The notes: a model not told the origin generated them from the sequence alone. Counted from the stretch's first letter, positions 8,407-17,755 are shown. The stretch is DNA of 64,000 nucleotides from a bacterium (GCA_029932675.1 JAOZPP010000001.1:1-64000), one strand, 5' to 3'. Program-made: numbers and translations.

Positions 8407-9723
8407 ATGGGCAAGAGAATTATATACGGCCTACTTCTCCTTTTGCTCCTTCTTCCATCAATTAGGGCAGAGGAGCAAAGGGGGGAGTTCCACCTGAAAA
8501 ACGGAATTAAAGTGATCTATCGTCGGATAGAGCCTTCTCAGATCGGTTCCTTAGGCCTATTTATCAGAGGGGGCAGCCTCAACCTTAACCAGGAGCTGAT
8601 GGGCCTGGAGGAACTCACCCTGAAACTAATGCTCAAGGGATCGAAGAAGTTCCCCAAGGAGAGGCTAGAGGGTGAGCTGAACCGGATGGGCACCCGTTTC
8701 TCCACCGATTCTCGCTATGACTACTCCCGGCTTAGCATGACCTTCTTGGAAAGGTACTTCGACCGCTCCTTAGAGATCTTCTCCGACTGCGTTATGGAGC
8801 CCACATTTGACCTCAAGGAGCTTGAACTCCTGAAGGGGAAACTTGTGGCCGGGCTGAAGAGGAAATATGCCAATCCAGATGATATGGTCTGGTATAAGGC
8901 GAACGAGACCTTGATGAAGGGCCATCCCTACATCAACTATCAGGAAGGAACCCCGGAGACCATCGGGAAGTTCACCAGGGAGGACCTCCTCCAATATAAG
9001 GCTAAAATTATAAATGCGGGCCAGGTCTTCTTGGTCTATGTGGGCCGAGTTGACAAGGAAGATCTGCAGAAGAAACTGAACAGATCCTTCGGTAAAATCC
9101 CCCAGGCTGTCTATAACCCTCCCCCCCTTCCTCCGTTCACCGATGGGAAGACGGAGATCCGCATCGCTGATGATCCTGGCCTTCCTACCGCTTACATTGC
9201 TGGGAAGTTCGCTGCCCCCCCTCCCTCCCATCCCGACTTCCCCGCCTTGTGGGTAGGGATGAGGCTTTTGAGCACAAACCTTGACCTCAGCTTACGCACA
9301 AAACATGCCCTTACCTATGCAACCTGGAGCTTTGCCACCAACTACAAGAGGCCGTGGGGCGGAGTTTACATCAGCACATCAAAGCCAAATGAGGCGATAA
9401 GGCTCATCTACTCAGAGATAGAGGGGATGAAGAAAGACCCTCCCCCTGCAGATGAGCTCAGAAACCAGATAACCCGCTACATCACCCTCTTCTACCTGCG
9501 GAACGAGACTGCGGAGAGCCAGGTCCAGAACCTTGGTCAAGCAGAGATCTCCTATGGGGACTGGCGCTACAACTACCGCTGGGTCGAAAAGCTGAGGAAG
9601 GTTACCCCTGAAGATGTGCGCAGGGTAATGAGGAAATACTTTACCTACTTGAAGCTGGGGATCTATACGGATTCCCAGAAGATGCCCATCCAGAGAGAGC
9701 TCTTTTTGAGCTTTGGAAGCTGA
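8407..9723 (+). CDS. M16 peptidase-like non-catalytic partner subunit
   Basis: A protein of 438 aa with a signal peptide ending near 'LLPSIRA' and a GGGGG ribosome site 7 bp before the ATG. The overall M16 pattern is kept (N-terminal 'HLKNGIKVIYRR', central 'VYVGRVDKEDLQKKL', C-terminal 'VTPEDVRRVMRKYF'). At the place of HxxEH it has 'LEELTLKLM', so the zinc site is lost. It probably pairs with the catalytic subunit immediately upstream in the periplasm. Its stop codon overlaps the start of a degenerate ABC-transporter remnant. Confidence 0.85.
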   Translation: MGKRIIYGLLLLLLLLPSIRAEEQRGEFHLKNGIKVIYRRIEPSQIGSLGLFIRGGSLNLNQELMGLEELTLKLMLKGSKKFPKERLEGELNRMGTRFSTDSRYDYSRLSMTFLERYFDRSLEIFSDCVMEPTFDLKELELLKGKLVAGLKRKYANPDDMVWYKANETLMKGHPYINYQEGTPETIGKFTREDLLQYKAKIINAGQVFLVYVGRVDKEDLQKKLNRSFGKIPQAVYNPPPLPPFTDGKTEIRIADDPGLPTAYIAGKFAAPPPSHPDFPALWVGMRLLSTNLDLSLRTKHALTYATWSFATNYKRPWGGVYISTSKPNEAIRLIYSEIEGMKKDPPPADELRNQITRYITLFYLRNETAESQVQNLGQAEISYGDWRYNYRWVEKLRKVTPEDVRRVMRKYFTYLKLGIYTDSQKMPIQRELFLSFGS

Positions 9724-10034
9724 GTCTATCGAGGGGCTGCGCTCACCTGACGAGGGGGAGATGAGGCTCTTGGGGGTCAATCCAGAGGATGGCCCTCTAT
9801 GGGAGGATCTGGGTAAAAAGGAAGCCATCGATCTCTTTGGGAGTTACTACCCCAACCAACTCCCTACCTCTGAGGTTTTGGAGATCGTCTCCCTTAGGGA
9901 CAAAGAAAAAGCCTTTGTGCAAAACCTTTCCGGAGGGCAGAGGCTTCAGCTCTTGCGAGATGGGCCTGTTATCCCTCCTTGCTTGGTTCGTAATCTGTTT
10001 TGTCATCTCAGCAAGACATTTCAGGTGGGAATAG
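9713..10034 (+). pseudogene. Collapsed ABC exporter: ATPase fragment joined to permease C-terminus
   Basis: In one frame, 9713-~9960 reads 'ESIEGLRSPDEGEMRLLGV', then 'DLFGSYYPNQLP', then 'LSGGQR'. These are the post-Walker-A segment, helical region and signature motif of an ABC-2-type exporter ATPase. Walker A, the Q-loop and Walker B are all missing. From 9960 another frame reads 'LAWFVICFVISARHFRWE' to a stop at 10034, like the last membrane helix and 'FRW' tail of an ABC-2 permease. Two genes therefore seem to have been reduced to about 320 bp by internal deletions. The ATPase part starts directly at the end of the upstream M16 gene. Confidence 0.7.
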
Positions 10035-10044
10035 GAGCCTTCCA

Positions 10045-11580
10045 GTGATAGGGGAAAGGATCGAACTTACCGCGGAAAATATCTACGACCTCCATTACCC
10101 CACCTATTGCCCCCGCAGGTTGTTCTACCGTTTTTACGGCTGGGAAGAGGGGCCTTCTGGCCCCTTTGAACAGCTCATCTTTGAGCTCGCCCAACGACAC
10201 GAGGTGTGTCACCTTAACTCCACAGGCGAATACACTGACCTCTCCTCAGGGGGTCTCAGGGAAAGAGCAGCGATAACCATCGATTTGATCGAAAAGGGAA
10301 CCCCCTTCATCTATCAGGGGGTCCTCTCCTCAACCCTTATAGTCGAAGGCCGTGCAGTCCAGGCTTGGGGGATTCCGGATCTCTTGGTCCACAAAGGTCC
10401 CTGCTGGGTGATCAGGGATTGCAAGCTCACGAGGAAGGTGAGTGAAGAAAAACATCCAGAGATCAAAGCACAGCTACAGTTTTACGGATTCCTCTTCGAA
10501 AGGAGTATAAGGGAAAAGCCAGGAAAGCTCGAGGTCTTCTTAGGAGACGGGTCAATGGTCGATTTCCCCTATGATGACGGTCGCTCGGCAACCGAATCGC
10601 TGAAGGAGATCATCTCCACAGTGACCGCTAAGGAGGCTCCCTACTCCCCGGTTAACTGGTCCAAGTGTCAAGGCTGTGGTTTCCACCAGCTCTGTTGGGA
10701 GGAGGCTCGGGCCAGAGGCGATGTTTCCCTCCTCTACGGGGTTGATCAAAATTTAGCCTTGGCCTTAAGGGAAAATGGGACATCAACCGTAGATCAGTTG
10801 CTCGCCAACTGGGATGAATCCTCCCTTAGCAAGCTTAGCCGCCCTTGGGGGAGCAGTTCGAGAAAGGTGGGTAAGGAGGCTTCCCGTATCTTACTTCAAG
10901 CCAAGGCAATGAAAGATAAACGAAACATCCCCTTAGCCAGGGTTAAGCTACCGGAGAGCCCCAACTTCGTCGGGTTCGACTTAGAGGGTTTCCCGCCTTA
11001 TTTAAACCAAATCGAAAGGGTTTACCTCTGGGGGACAAAGGTTTATGGGGAAAACCCCAGCCCCTACCGACCCTCCCTCTCCCCCATCGAGGAGGATGGC
11101 GACCTCAAGGGATGGAAGAAATTCCTCTCGATCTGTGAGGAGATATTCGCCAAATATGGTGACATCCCCTTCATCCACTGGGCACCTTATGAAACCAGTA
11201 AGATCAAGCTTTATCGGAGGAGATATGGGGACCCAGAGGGCATCGCCGAAAGGGTCCTTGGCAACCTAGTCGATCTCCTCCCCTTAGCCAGAAGGGCAAT
11301 TGTCCTTGCTGAACCAAGCTATAGCCTAAAGGTGGTGGAGAGGGTTGCTGGCTTTAAGAGGAGCCAGGATGAATATGGGGGAGATTGGTCGATGGCCAAA
11401 TACTTCCAGGCGGTGGAGACACAAGATAAATCATTGAGAAAGGAGATATTTACCCAGATCCTCCGCTACAACGAGGAGGACCTCGATGCCACCTGGGCCG
11501 TCTTCCAATGGTTAAGAGGGCAAAACGAGGCCCATAGGGGTTCTAAACTGGGTTGTTCCTCCTCTGTTCCTCCAGCTTAG
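10045..11580 (+). CDS. TM0106-type RecB-like nuclease with Fe-S cysteines and RNase H-like domain
   Basis: A protein of 511 aa from GTG at 10045, chosen because AGGAG lies 7 bp upstream and the preceding ABC-permease remnant ends at 10034. An ATG at 10000 would add 15 residues read through that remnant. The N-terminal half is a Cas4/RecB-family nuclease with Asp112 (GIPDLLV) and Asp125-x-Lys127 (RDCK). Four cysteines (Cys22, Cys208, Cys211, Cys217) are spaced as for a 4Fe-4S cluster. The C-terminal half has a 'VGFDLEG' start (Asp312, Glu314) and 'YNEEDLDAT', as in YprB/RNase H-like exonucleases. This is the architecture called 'TM0106 family RecB-like putative nuclease'. The role is unknown, and no cas genes are nearby. 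Confidence 0.8.
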   Translation: MIGERIELTAENIYDLHYPTYCPRRLFYRFYGWEEGPSGPFEQLIFELAQRHEVCHLNSTGEYTDLSSGGLRERAAITIDLIEKGTPFIYQGVLSSTLIVEGRAVQAWGIPDLLVHKGPCWVIRDCKLTRKVSEEKHPEIKAQLQFYGFLFERSIREKPGKLEVFLGDGSMVDFPYDDGRSATESLKEIISTVTAKEAPYSPVNWSKCQGCGFHQLCWEEARARGDVSLLYGVDQNLALALRENGTSTVDQLLANWDESSLSKLSRPWGSSSRKVGKEASRILLQAKAMKDKRNIPLARVKLPESPNFVGFDLEGFPPYLNQIERVYLWGTKVYGENPSPYRPSLSPIEEDGDLKGWKKFLSICEEIFAKYGDIPFIHWAPYETSKIKLYRRRYGDPEGIAERVLGNLVDLLPLARRAIVLAEPSYSLKVVERVAGFKRSQDEYGGDWSMAKYFQAVETQDKSLRKEIFTQILRYNEEDLDATWAVFQWLRGQNEAHRGSKLGCSSSVPPA

Positions 11581-11675
11581 GTTTTCCACCTCGATAAGCA
11601 TCACCGCCTTCCACAAACGGGTGGGATAGCTTTGCCCGCAAAGCCTTAACTTATTTCCTACTTCCGGAGGAGAGA

Positions 11676-11894
11676 ATGCCTGGATTCGACTCGCCGAAGC
11701 TCTTTCAGCCCCTCTCCTCTTCAGAAAAATCAGTATCCCTTCTCTCTAAGTCGGAAGTTATCGATGGTTGTCTTCGGGGATTTGAGGTTTATTTAAGGGA
11801 TGGGCTAAAAAGCGGTTATGCCCACCTCTCCTGCTCAGGTGAAAAACTTGTCGAAGAGAATTGTCGGGATGAAGGGGATAAAGAAATCTGGTAA
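11676..11894 (+). CDS. Possible small protein, function unknown
   Basis: A 72-codon frame preceded by a strong GGAGGAG box 4 bp before the ATG. The product is polar and slightly acidic, with no membrane segment, no motif I recognise and a C-terminus running into a dispersed repeat. It could be a real small gene or the start of a degraded one. It is the only coding candidate in the 504-bp stretch 11581-12084, which otherwise holds a repeat at 11893 and a hairpin at 11934. Confidence 0.3.
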   Translation: MPGFDSPKLFQPLSSSEKSVSLLSKSEVIDGCLRGFEVYLRDGLKSGYAHLSCSGEKLVEENCRDEGDKEIW

Positions 11895-11912
11895 ATCCTG
11901 TCCATCCCGTCT
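11893..11912. repeat. Dispersed 'AATCCTGTCCATCCTGTC' repeat copy
   Basis: AAATCCTGTCCATCCCGTCT matches the degenerate unit seen at 45768, 57551, 58300 and 63295 (C-rich strand on plus here). It begins at the stop codon of the small ORF ending at 11894. Confidence 0.5.
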
Positions 11913-11933
11913 AATAAAGCATCAGAGAGATTT

Positions 11934-11963
11934 AAAAGCCACCGGAGAGAGCCGCTGGCTTTT
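11934..11963 (+). terminator. Hairpin, probable terminator
   Basis: AAAAGCCA pairs with TGGCTTTT, extended inward by CGG/CCG after one mismatch, with an AGAGAG loop. The 3' arm ends in TTTT followed by C-TT. It lies downstream of the plus-strand nuclease gene and small ORF and before the convergent Yip1 gene. Confidence 0.5.
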
Positions 11964-12084
11964 CTTCGTAATCGGCTCCAAGAGAGAGATAGATCCAAAG
12001 ATCTCCCTCTACCGGTAATTGAAAACTTTCTAACGGCTTATAAAGTTCTGGTCAAAATCGACAACCACACCTCCCGGAGCTCCC

Positions 12085-12627
12085 TCATCTGCCGAAGAAC
12101 ATTCCCCCACCTAAGAGGAAGGAGAGAACGACCATCACCAACGCGGTTAGTATTATCACCACCCCAGCCTTCCCCCTATCCAGGTTATGCACCTCCATTA
12201 TGCCCAGAGCAGAAACATAAATCCCATAAAGGGCAGCAAGGACCCCAACCACCGGTATCCATCCAAAGAGGCTCACCGCATTAGTATAGGCCAAGACTCT
12301 AAATGAAGCCTCATAACTTCCCTTACCCGGAAACAGTTGGGTAGAGAAGAGGTAGAGAACGGCGGCAATCAGGAAAGTTAGCAACGTTGCTCCCACGAAG
12401 GTTGAGAAGAAACCCCTAATCCCCCCACCAAAGATTCCCTTCAACAGGCCATCAGCGCCCAGACAGACCAACATAAAGAGGGAGGGAGGAATAAATCCCC
12501 CTTCAGTGGGCATCTCCCGGAAGAAGAGAGAAGGTTTAGTGATCACCCTCTTCCAAGTTTCCCAGAAGCTTTGTAAAAAGTTAGCCGGATCGAACTCATT
12601 TGTCATAGCCTTATCTATCTCATCCAT
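12085..12627 (-). CDS. Yip1-domain integral membrane protein
   Basis: A protein of 180 aa beginning with a soluble ~45-residue segment ('FWETWKRVITKPSLFFREMP'), the usual lead-in of bacterial Yip1-domain proteins. About four to five hydrophobic helices follow, with 'FGWIPVVGVLAALYGIYV' near the middle. An AGGAGG site precedes the ATG. Bacterial members are inner-membrane proteins of undefined role. It is the last gene of the long minus-strand run, 62 bp after the UbiA-like gene, and may simply be co-transcribed with that membrane enzyme. Confidence 0.7.
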   Translation of the reverse strand: MDEIDKAMTNEFDPANFLQSFWETWKRVITKPSLFFREMPTEGGFIPPSLFMLVCLGADGLLKGIFGGGIRGFFSTFVGATLLTFLIAAVLYLFSTQLFPGKGSYEASFRVLAYTNAVSLFGWIPVVGVLAALYGIYVSALGIMEVHNLDRGKAGVVIILTALVMVVLSFLLGGGMFFGR

Positions 12628-12689
12628 AAACCCCTCCTTTGGTTACTTCCATCATAAGTCAACTAGCAAGCCGATCACTGGAACTGCGT

Positions 12690-13718
12690 TTATGATCCTC
12701 TTAAACTGGGGTAGGCCAAGCCGAATCTCCTCCGATAATAGAGCCTGGACCCTATATACCCCCCCATAAGAAGCAGAAGATACCAGGGAAAGAGGAGGGA
12801 GGCGACCCCGGAGAGGACCAGGATGGAGGCCTTAGTGGCCCTCACCACCCCTCCCAAACCTGAGCCGAAGTTGGCCCGCACAAAGAAGGGAAGAACTATG
12901 AGCGAAGAGGCCAGAAGAGGAAGATCCCTGTTCAGGTAGCTCCCCCCAGCGGCAAGAAGGACGAAGAGGGTGGAGAGCAATACCACCTTTCTCCTCCCCC
13001 ACAAGACCCCTAATGTGCGCTTCCCCATAATCCTATCCCCCTCCCTGTCCGGCAAGGTGGTGTGTAGGTAAATTGCCCCAACGGCCAACCCATAGGGGAG
13101 GGAATAACGGAGAAGCTTGAGACCAAGGATGGAGGAGACCGTCAGCCAGCCGAAGGAGAAGGCCAAAAGCCCATGACCGAACATATTGGCCAGTAGCCCT
13201 CCCCAGGGGCGGTCCTTAAGGGAGAAGGGAGGAAGACTGTAGGCAATCCCTAAAATTATTGCCAAAAGGAAGACAAAGCCCAAAAGGGAGGATATCCTAA
13301 AGGCCCCAAAACAGGCCAAGAGGAAAAGGATAATAGCTTCAGCCCAGGCAGAGTGACTGCTCACCAATCCCTCGGTAAGGAGGAAGAGCTTCCTGTTTAC
13401 CCTATCTGACTCCACATCCCTCAGTTGATTGAGGATGTATATAGCCCCGACCAGGAAGGTAGAGAAGAGGAAGGTCCGGCCTAAGGGGCCTACTCGGTTG
13501 AAATTTTCCCTCCCCTGATAATAGCCGAGCAGGAGGATTGTCCATAAGGGAGGCATAAGCACAGGCCTAAGGAGAAATAGGTGGTCCAAAAGCTTCCACA
13601 ACCAACTAAACATCTCGCTAAACCAACCTCCTATGGAAGAAAAATATTCCTTGGGAGTATCTTCATAGCACCATCTCCTCTCAGGGAAGAGGGTTGGAGG
13701 GGCATCCATAATTTTCAA
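12690..13718 (-). CDS. UbiA-family prenyltransferase
   Basis: A protein of 342 aa with eight to nine predicted membrane helices. Two Asp-rich prenyl-diphosphate/Mg2+ motifs are present. The first is NQLRDVESD (Asn97, Asp101, Asp105); the second is 'LPDREGDR' about 130 residues later, with 'GKRTLGVLWG' following as in chlorophyll-synthase and homogentisate-type members. The enzyme moves a polyprenyl group onto an aromatic or sugar-phosphate acceptor in the inner membrane. The acceptor cannot be read from the sequence, and no quinone genes lie nearby. The first ~45 residues are an unusual soluble extension and might be trimmed by a later start. Confidence 0.78.
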   Translation of the reverse strand: MKIMDAPPTLFPERRWCYEDTPKEYFSSIGGWFSEMFSWLWKLLDHLFLLRPVLMPPLWTILLLGYYQGRENFNRVGPLGRTFLFSTFLVGAIYILNQLRDVESDRVNRKLFLLTEGLVSSHSAWAEAIILFLLACFGAFRISSLLGFVFLLAIILGIAYSLPPFSLKDRPWGGLLANMFGHGLLAFSFGWLTVSSILGLKLLRYSLPYGLAVGAIYLHTTLPDREGDRIMGKRTLGVLWGRRKVVLLSTLFVLLAAGGSYLNRDLPLLASSLIVLPFFVRANFGSGLGGVVRATKASILVLSGVASLLFPWYLLLLMGGYIGSRLYYRRRFGLAYPSLRGS

Positions 13719-13771
13719 TCCTGAAATCCACTCCCAAAGGGGATAAACGAGGTTTCACCAACCGATTCTCC

Positions 13772-15325
13772 CTATTTTGGGTTCAGGGTGACTATCGGGA
13801 GGATCATCTCCTCTAAGGAGACACCACCGTGTTGAAAACTATTCCGATATCGGTTAAGGTATTCATGGTAGTGGGTGGGATAGACAAAGTAATAGTCCTC
13901 CTTAGCTATTATGTAATTGGTGCTCAGGTTCAACTTAGGCAACTTATACTGGGCCGGATCCCTAATCAGGATGGCCTCCTTTGGATCACAGTTCAGGTTG
14001 TCCCCATATTTATAACGAAGGTTGGTGGAGGTATCCTTCTTCCCATAGGCCTTTGTTCCCCTTGTTCCCAAGATACTTCCATGATCTGTGGTGATGACCA
14101 CAACTGCTTTCCTTTTGGAGAGGTACCTTAATATTTCAAAAAGGGAAGAGTGCTCAAACCAGGATCTCATCACCGAGCGAAAGGCCGACTCATCAGGGGC
14201 AAGCTCCTTTAAAAGGTCTGATTCCGATCTACCATGGGTTAAAAGATCCAAAAAATTGAACACCAGGGAGACCAGAGGCACTTGGGCAAAGGAGGAAATC
14301 CTCTGCACCAACTCCTCACCTTCTGAGGCCCTCACCACTTTGACATACTTGGGCCCGAGCCTAAACTTCAGCCCCATCTTCCTCAATTGATTATCCAAAA
14401 GATCCCGCTCGTACCTGTTTCGGCTCCTCTCGTCATCTGCACCCTCAGACCAGAGTCGAGGATAGATCTCCAGTATCTCTGAGGGGAAGAGACCACTAAA
14501 GATGGCATTCCGAGAATAGGGAGTAGCAGTGGGAATTATTGAGTAATAGTAATCCCTCTTCAGGTCAAAATAATCTCTGAGAACGGGCTCAATCTTTAGC
14601 CATTGATCCAGTCTCATACAGTCAACCACTATGAAGTAAACCTGTTTCTGGGAGGCCAAGAGGGGGTAGAGGTAATCAGCCACCAGATCCACGGATAGAG
14701 GAGGTGGATCTTCATCCTGGAGCCACTTAGGGTACCAAGTTTCAATGTATTTGCCGAATTCCAGGTTAAATTCCCTCCTCTGATCTCTCTGGGCTTGCTC
14801 CAGGCCTGCATCCCTGTGCTCATCTAACTCTAAATCCCACTCAGAGAGCATCCGGTGCACCTCTATCCAGTCCTTCCAGTGGGGTCCACTCATGAGCAGG
14901 GTTCTCAGTCGGCCAGATTGAACTACATAGTCTTGAGGGAGTTTGCCCTCTACAATCCTCTTCCCCTCTATAAGCCTCTTACAGATAGAGAGGACCTGAC
15001 TGGGGTTCACCGGCTTAGTGAGAAAATCGGTGATCCTTTTGGCAATAGCCTCTTCCATCAACTCTTCTTCCTCGCTTTTGGTAACCATCACCACCGGAAC
15101 ATTGGGGGCTACCTCCCTAAGTTTCTCTAAGGTATAGAGGCCATCGAGTCCTGGCATCACTTGGTCAAGGAGGATGAGATTATACCCCCCTCGCCCAGCC
15201 ATATCGACCGCATCCTCCCCGTTGGTTGCCGTCTCCACCTGATACCCCTTCTCAGTGAGGAGGATAATATGGGGGCGGAGTTGTTCTATCTCATCGTCTA
15301 CCCAAAGAATCCTTTTCTTAGCCAT
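13772..15325 (-). CDS. PorX-like response regulator (REC + PglZ)
   Basis: A protein of 517 aa. Residues 1-120 are a receiver domain with the acidic pocket 'VDDE' (Asp10-Asp11), phosphoacceptor Asp54 (LILLDQVMPG) and conserved Lys in 'FLTKPVNP'. A helical linker follows. From ~210 on there is a PglZ/alkaline-phosphatase-superfamily domain with 'VVDCMRLDQW' and 'TTDHGSI' as probable metal sites. This is the layout of PorX, the regulator of type IX secretion in Bacteroidetes, whose PglZ domain has phosphodiesterase activity. The upstream kinase gene overlaps it by 8 bp, so they are a cognate pair. FlgD-domain cargo-like proteins are encoded at 40 and 47 kb. Whether it controls secretion here is inference. 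Confidence 0.85.
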   Translation of the reverse strand: MAKKRILWVDDEIEQLRPHIILLTEKGYQVETATNGEDAVDMAGRGGYNLILLDQVMPGLDGLYTLEKLREVAPNVPVVMVTKSEEEELMEEAIAKRITDFLTKPVNPSQVLSICKRLIEGKRIVEGKLPQDYVVQSGRLRTLLMSGPHWKDWIEVHRMLSEWDLELDEHRDAGLEQAQRDQRREFNLEFGKYIETWYPKWLQDEDPPPLSVDLVADYLYPLLASQKQVYFIVVDCMRLDQWLKIEPVLRDYFDLKRDYYYSIIPTATPYSRNAIFSGLFPSEILEIYPRLWSEGADDERSRNRYERDLLDNQLRKMGLKFRLGPKYVKVVRASEGEELVQRISSFAQVPLVSLVFNFLDLLTHGRSESDLLKELAPDESAFRSVMRSWFEHSSLFEILRYLSKRKAVVVITTDHGSILGTRGTKAYGKKDTSTNLRYKYGDNLNCDPKEAILIRDPAQYKLPKLNLSTNYIIAKEDYYFVYPTHYHEYLNRYRNSFQHGGVSLEEMILPIVTLNPK

Positions 15326-16490
15326 CTTCCTCGGTATTTAGAGTGATCTCAAAGGTCGTCCCCTGGGGAGAGCTTTCCACCAAGGAGAGCTTCCCTCGGT
15401 GATATTCCTCCACTATCCTTTGGGCTAAAGTCAACCCCAGGCCCCATCCCCCCTTTTTAGTTGTAAAGCCTGGGGTGAAGATATTTCCTCGTATCCGGGA
15501 AGGTATACCCTTACCTTCATCCTTGACCCTTATCCACACTTTTCCCTCCCCCCTCCTCGCCGAAACGATGATCCTCCCCTTCTTCCCTTTAAGGGAGTCT
15601 AAGGAATTCTTAATCAAATTCTCTACAGCCCAAAAGAGAAGCTCTTTGTTGGCCTTTATCATACCCAGTTCTTCATAGTCTTCGAGGAGCTCCACCTTTT
15701 GTGAACTTCTATTACGGAAATAGTGCACTACACCCCTCAGCAGGGGTAGGAGCTCTATGGGCTTCAAATCGGGGGCTGAACCTATCTGACCAAACCGGGA
15801 GGCGATCCTGGAAAGCCTTTCCACATCCCCTTCCATCTCCCCAATGATCTCGCTAGCCGGGGGGATTCCCTCCTCCCTCCCCTTGAGGAGCTCCAGCCAT
15901 CCCCACAGGGAAGATATAGGTGTCCCTAACTGGTGGGCCGTCTCCTTGGCCATTCCCACCCAGATAGAATTCTGTTCATTCCGCTTTATGTTTCTGTAAC
16001 TGACCATCCCCAAAAGGAGAAATAGGCCCACCACCCCTATCTCCACGAAGGGCATCCATTTCAACTGATTAACGATCCAGGAATCCCCATAGTGGAGTTC
16101 CCCCAAGGGGAGGTCCCCTAAGGTAACTGGAACGGGTTGGTGACCGGAATCCATCTTGTCGACTATCCTCCTTAACCTCTTCCGATCCTCATCGCTGGGG
16201 TCTTTCCAAGAGATCCCCACCCCCCGCCAGAATTTCGGTTCGCCCTGGGGGTCGGTCATAATGATAGGGAAGTTAGCCCTCTTAATTATCTCCTCAAAGA
16301 TGAGGTTGATCTCCTTATCTGTTGCACCTTCGGAGACAGCCAGTGACCAAAGTTTGGCATAAGTACGGGAGACCCTACTACTATCCTCCCTGAGTTTATG
16401 CACCATCCATTGCGTATACCCTAAGAAACCCATCACAATAAACACCGCACCCCAAATGAGGAAAGTCTTGAGATATCTCTTAGTGACCAC
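15318..16490 (-). CDS. Membrane sensor histidine kinase (PorY-like partner)
   Basis: A protein of 390 aa starting at GTG. Two membrane helices (residues ~9-28 and ~148-165) bracket a ~120-residue periplasmic sensor. The dimerisation/phosphoacceptor helix has His186 in 'KETAHQLGTP', a variant frequent in FCB kinases. The ATPase domain shows the N box 'ENLIKNSLDS', G1 'DEGKGIP' and G2 'GGWGLGL'. Its start overlaps the serS stop by 1 bp and its end overlaps the REC-PglZ regulator by 8 bp, implying translational coupling. The periplasmic ligand is unknown, and equivalence to PorY rests on the partner rather than on sensor similarity. Confidence 0.85.
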   Translation of the reverse strand: MVTKRYLKTFLIWGAVFIVMGFLGYTQWMVHKLREDSSRVSRTYAKLWSLAVSEGATDKEINLIFEEIIKRANFPIIMTDPQGEPKFWRGVGISWKDPSDEDRKRLRRIVDKMDSGHQPVPVTLGDLPLGELHYGDSWIVNQLKWMPFVEIGVVGLFLLLGMVSYRNIKRNEQNSIWVGMAKETAHQLGTPISSLWGWLELLKGREEGIPPASEIIGEMEGDVERLSRIASRFGQIGSAPDLKPIELLPLLRGVVHYFRNRSSQKVELLEDYEELGMIKANKELLFWAVENLIKNSLDSLKGKKGRIIVSARRGEGKVWIRVKDEGKGIPSRIRGNIFTPGFTTKKGGWGLGLTLAQRIVEEYHRGKLSLVESSPQGTTFEITLNTEEDG

Positions 16491-17755
16491 TATCCTATCC
16501 TCTCCCTCCCTCCTAAATAGGGCCTGAGAGGAGGGGGAAGGAGAACCTCCGCTTCCTTAGTCTGATAGGTCTCTACTAAAGCAACAAGCAACCTGGCCGT
16601 GGCTAACCCGGAACCGTTGAGCGTATGTACAAACCTTACTTTCCCCCCTTCCCTAAACCTTATCCCTGCACGTCGGGCCTGAAAATCCTCGTAGTTGCTG
16701 CAGGAGGAAACCTCCAAATACTTTCCCTCAGCCGGAGCCCAGACATCTATGTCATAACATTTGGAGGCGGCAAAGCTGAGATCCCCCGTGCAGAGAAGCC
16801 GCACGCGGTAAGCCAGCCCCAGTAGCCTGAGCACCTCTTCGGCTTCCCCAAGAAGCTCTTCCAGCTCCTGATAGGAGGATTCAGGTCTACAAAACTTCAC
16901 TAGTTCCACCTTGTCAAATTGGTGCACCCGGAGGAACCCCCTTGTCTCCTTACCATAAGAACCAGCTTCCCTGCGGAAGCAGGGGGTATAGGCTACATAT
17001 TTGAGGGGAAGCCTATCCCCTTCTAAGACCTCCCCCCGATGGAGGTTGGTAAGCGGGACTTCAGCGGTAGGGATGAGGAAAAGATCATCATGCTCACAGA
17101 GATACATGTCCTCTTCAAGTTTAGGAAGTTGACCAGTCCCTTCCATACACCCTCGGTTGGCCAAGAAGGGGGGGGAAACCTCCAAGTAACCATGCTTCCC
17201 GGTATGGAGATCAAGCATAAAGTTGATCAACGCCCTCTCCAACTGAGCACCAAGGCCTTTGTAAAGGGGGAAACCGGAACCAGCTAACTTGCTACCGCGG
17301 GAAAAGTCAAAGAGGCTTAAAAGCTCTCCCAATTGGAGGTGGTCCCGCGGAGGAAAGTCAAACGATGGCTTCTCCCCCCAGGTCTTTACCACCACATTAT
17401 CCTCATCCCCTCCCCCTCGGGGAACGGATTCATGGGGGAGATTGGGAATGGAAAGCATAACTTCCCTTAGTTTGCCTTCAATCCCTTTCACTTCCTCATC
17501 AAGCACCTTTATCCTCTGACTAAGTCCCTTCATTTCCGCTATCTCATCACCTGCCCCCTTCCCATCTCTTATCAATTCTCCAATCCTTTTGGAGGCCACA
17601 TTTCTTTGATGTTTGAGGCCATCCCGTTGGGCTAAGAGCCTCCTCCATCTTTGGTCAAGTTCTGAAAAGAGTTTCAGGTCAACCTTTTCCCCCTTGGCCT
17701 TAGCCCCCCTTTCCACCAATTCTATATTCTCCCTTATGAAACCTTGGTCAAGCAT
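16490..17755 (-). CDS. serS: Seryl-tRNA synthetase
   Basis: A protein of 421 aa, standard length. The N-terminal long coiled-coil arm (residues ~25-105) binds the tRNA-Ser variable arm. The class II core has 'LIPTAEVPLTNLH', motif 2 'FRREAGSYGKETRG' and motif 3 'NGSGLATARLLVALVE'. It charges tRNA-Ser, and Sec-tRNA if present, in the cytoplasm. The first 8 bp of the gene overlap the end of the upstream 4,6-dehydratase gene and its stop overlaps the kinase start. An essential gene thus sits between polysaccharide and signalling genes without room for its own promoter nearby. Confidence 0.95.
   Translation of the reverse strand: MLDQGFIRENIELVERGAKAKGEKVDLKLFSELDQRWRRLLAQRDGLKHQRNVASKRIGELIRDGKGAGDEIAEMKGLSQRIKVLDEEVKGIEGKLREVMLSIPNLPHESVPRGGGDEDNVVVKTWGEKPSFDFPPRDHLQLGELLSLFDFSRGSKLAGSGFPLYKGLGAQLERALINFMLDLHTGKHGYLEVSPPFLANRGCMEGTGQLPKLEEDMYLCEHDDLFLIPTAEVPLTNLHRGEVLEGDRLPLKYVAYTPCFRREAGSYGKETRGFLRVHQFDKVELVKFCRPESSYQELEELLGEAEEVLRLLGLAYRVRLLCTGDLSFAASKCYDIDVWAPAEGKYLEVSSCSNYEDFQARRAGIRFREGGKVRFVHTLNGSGLATARLLVALVETYQTKEAEVLLPPPLRPYLGGRERIG

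Noticed and set aside
10000-10044. ATG at 10000 as start of the RecB-like nuclease
   Set aside because: The extra 15 codons overlap the ABC-permease remnant ending at 10034, and a better AGGAG site precedes GTG at 10045.
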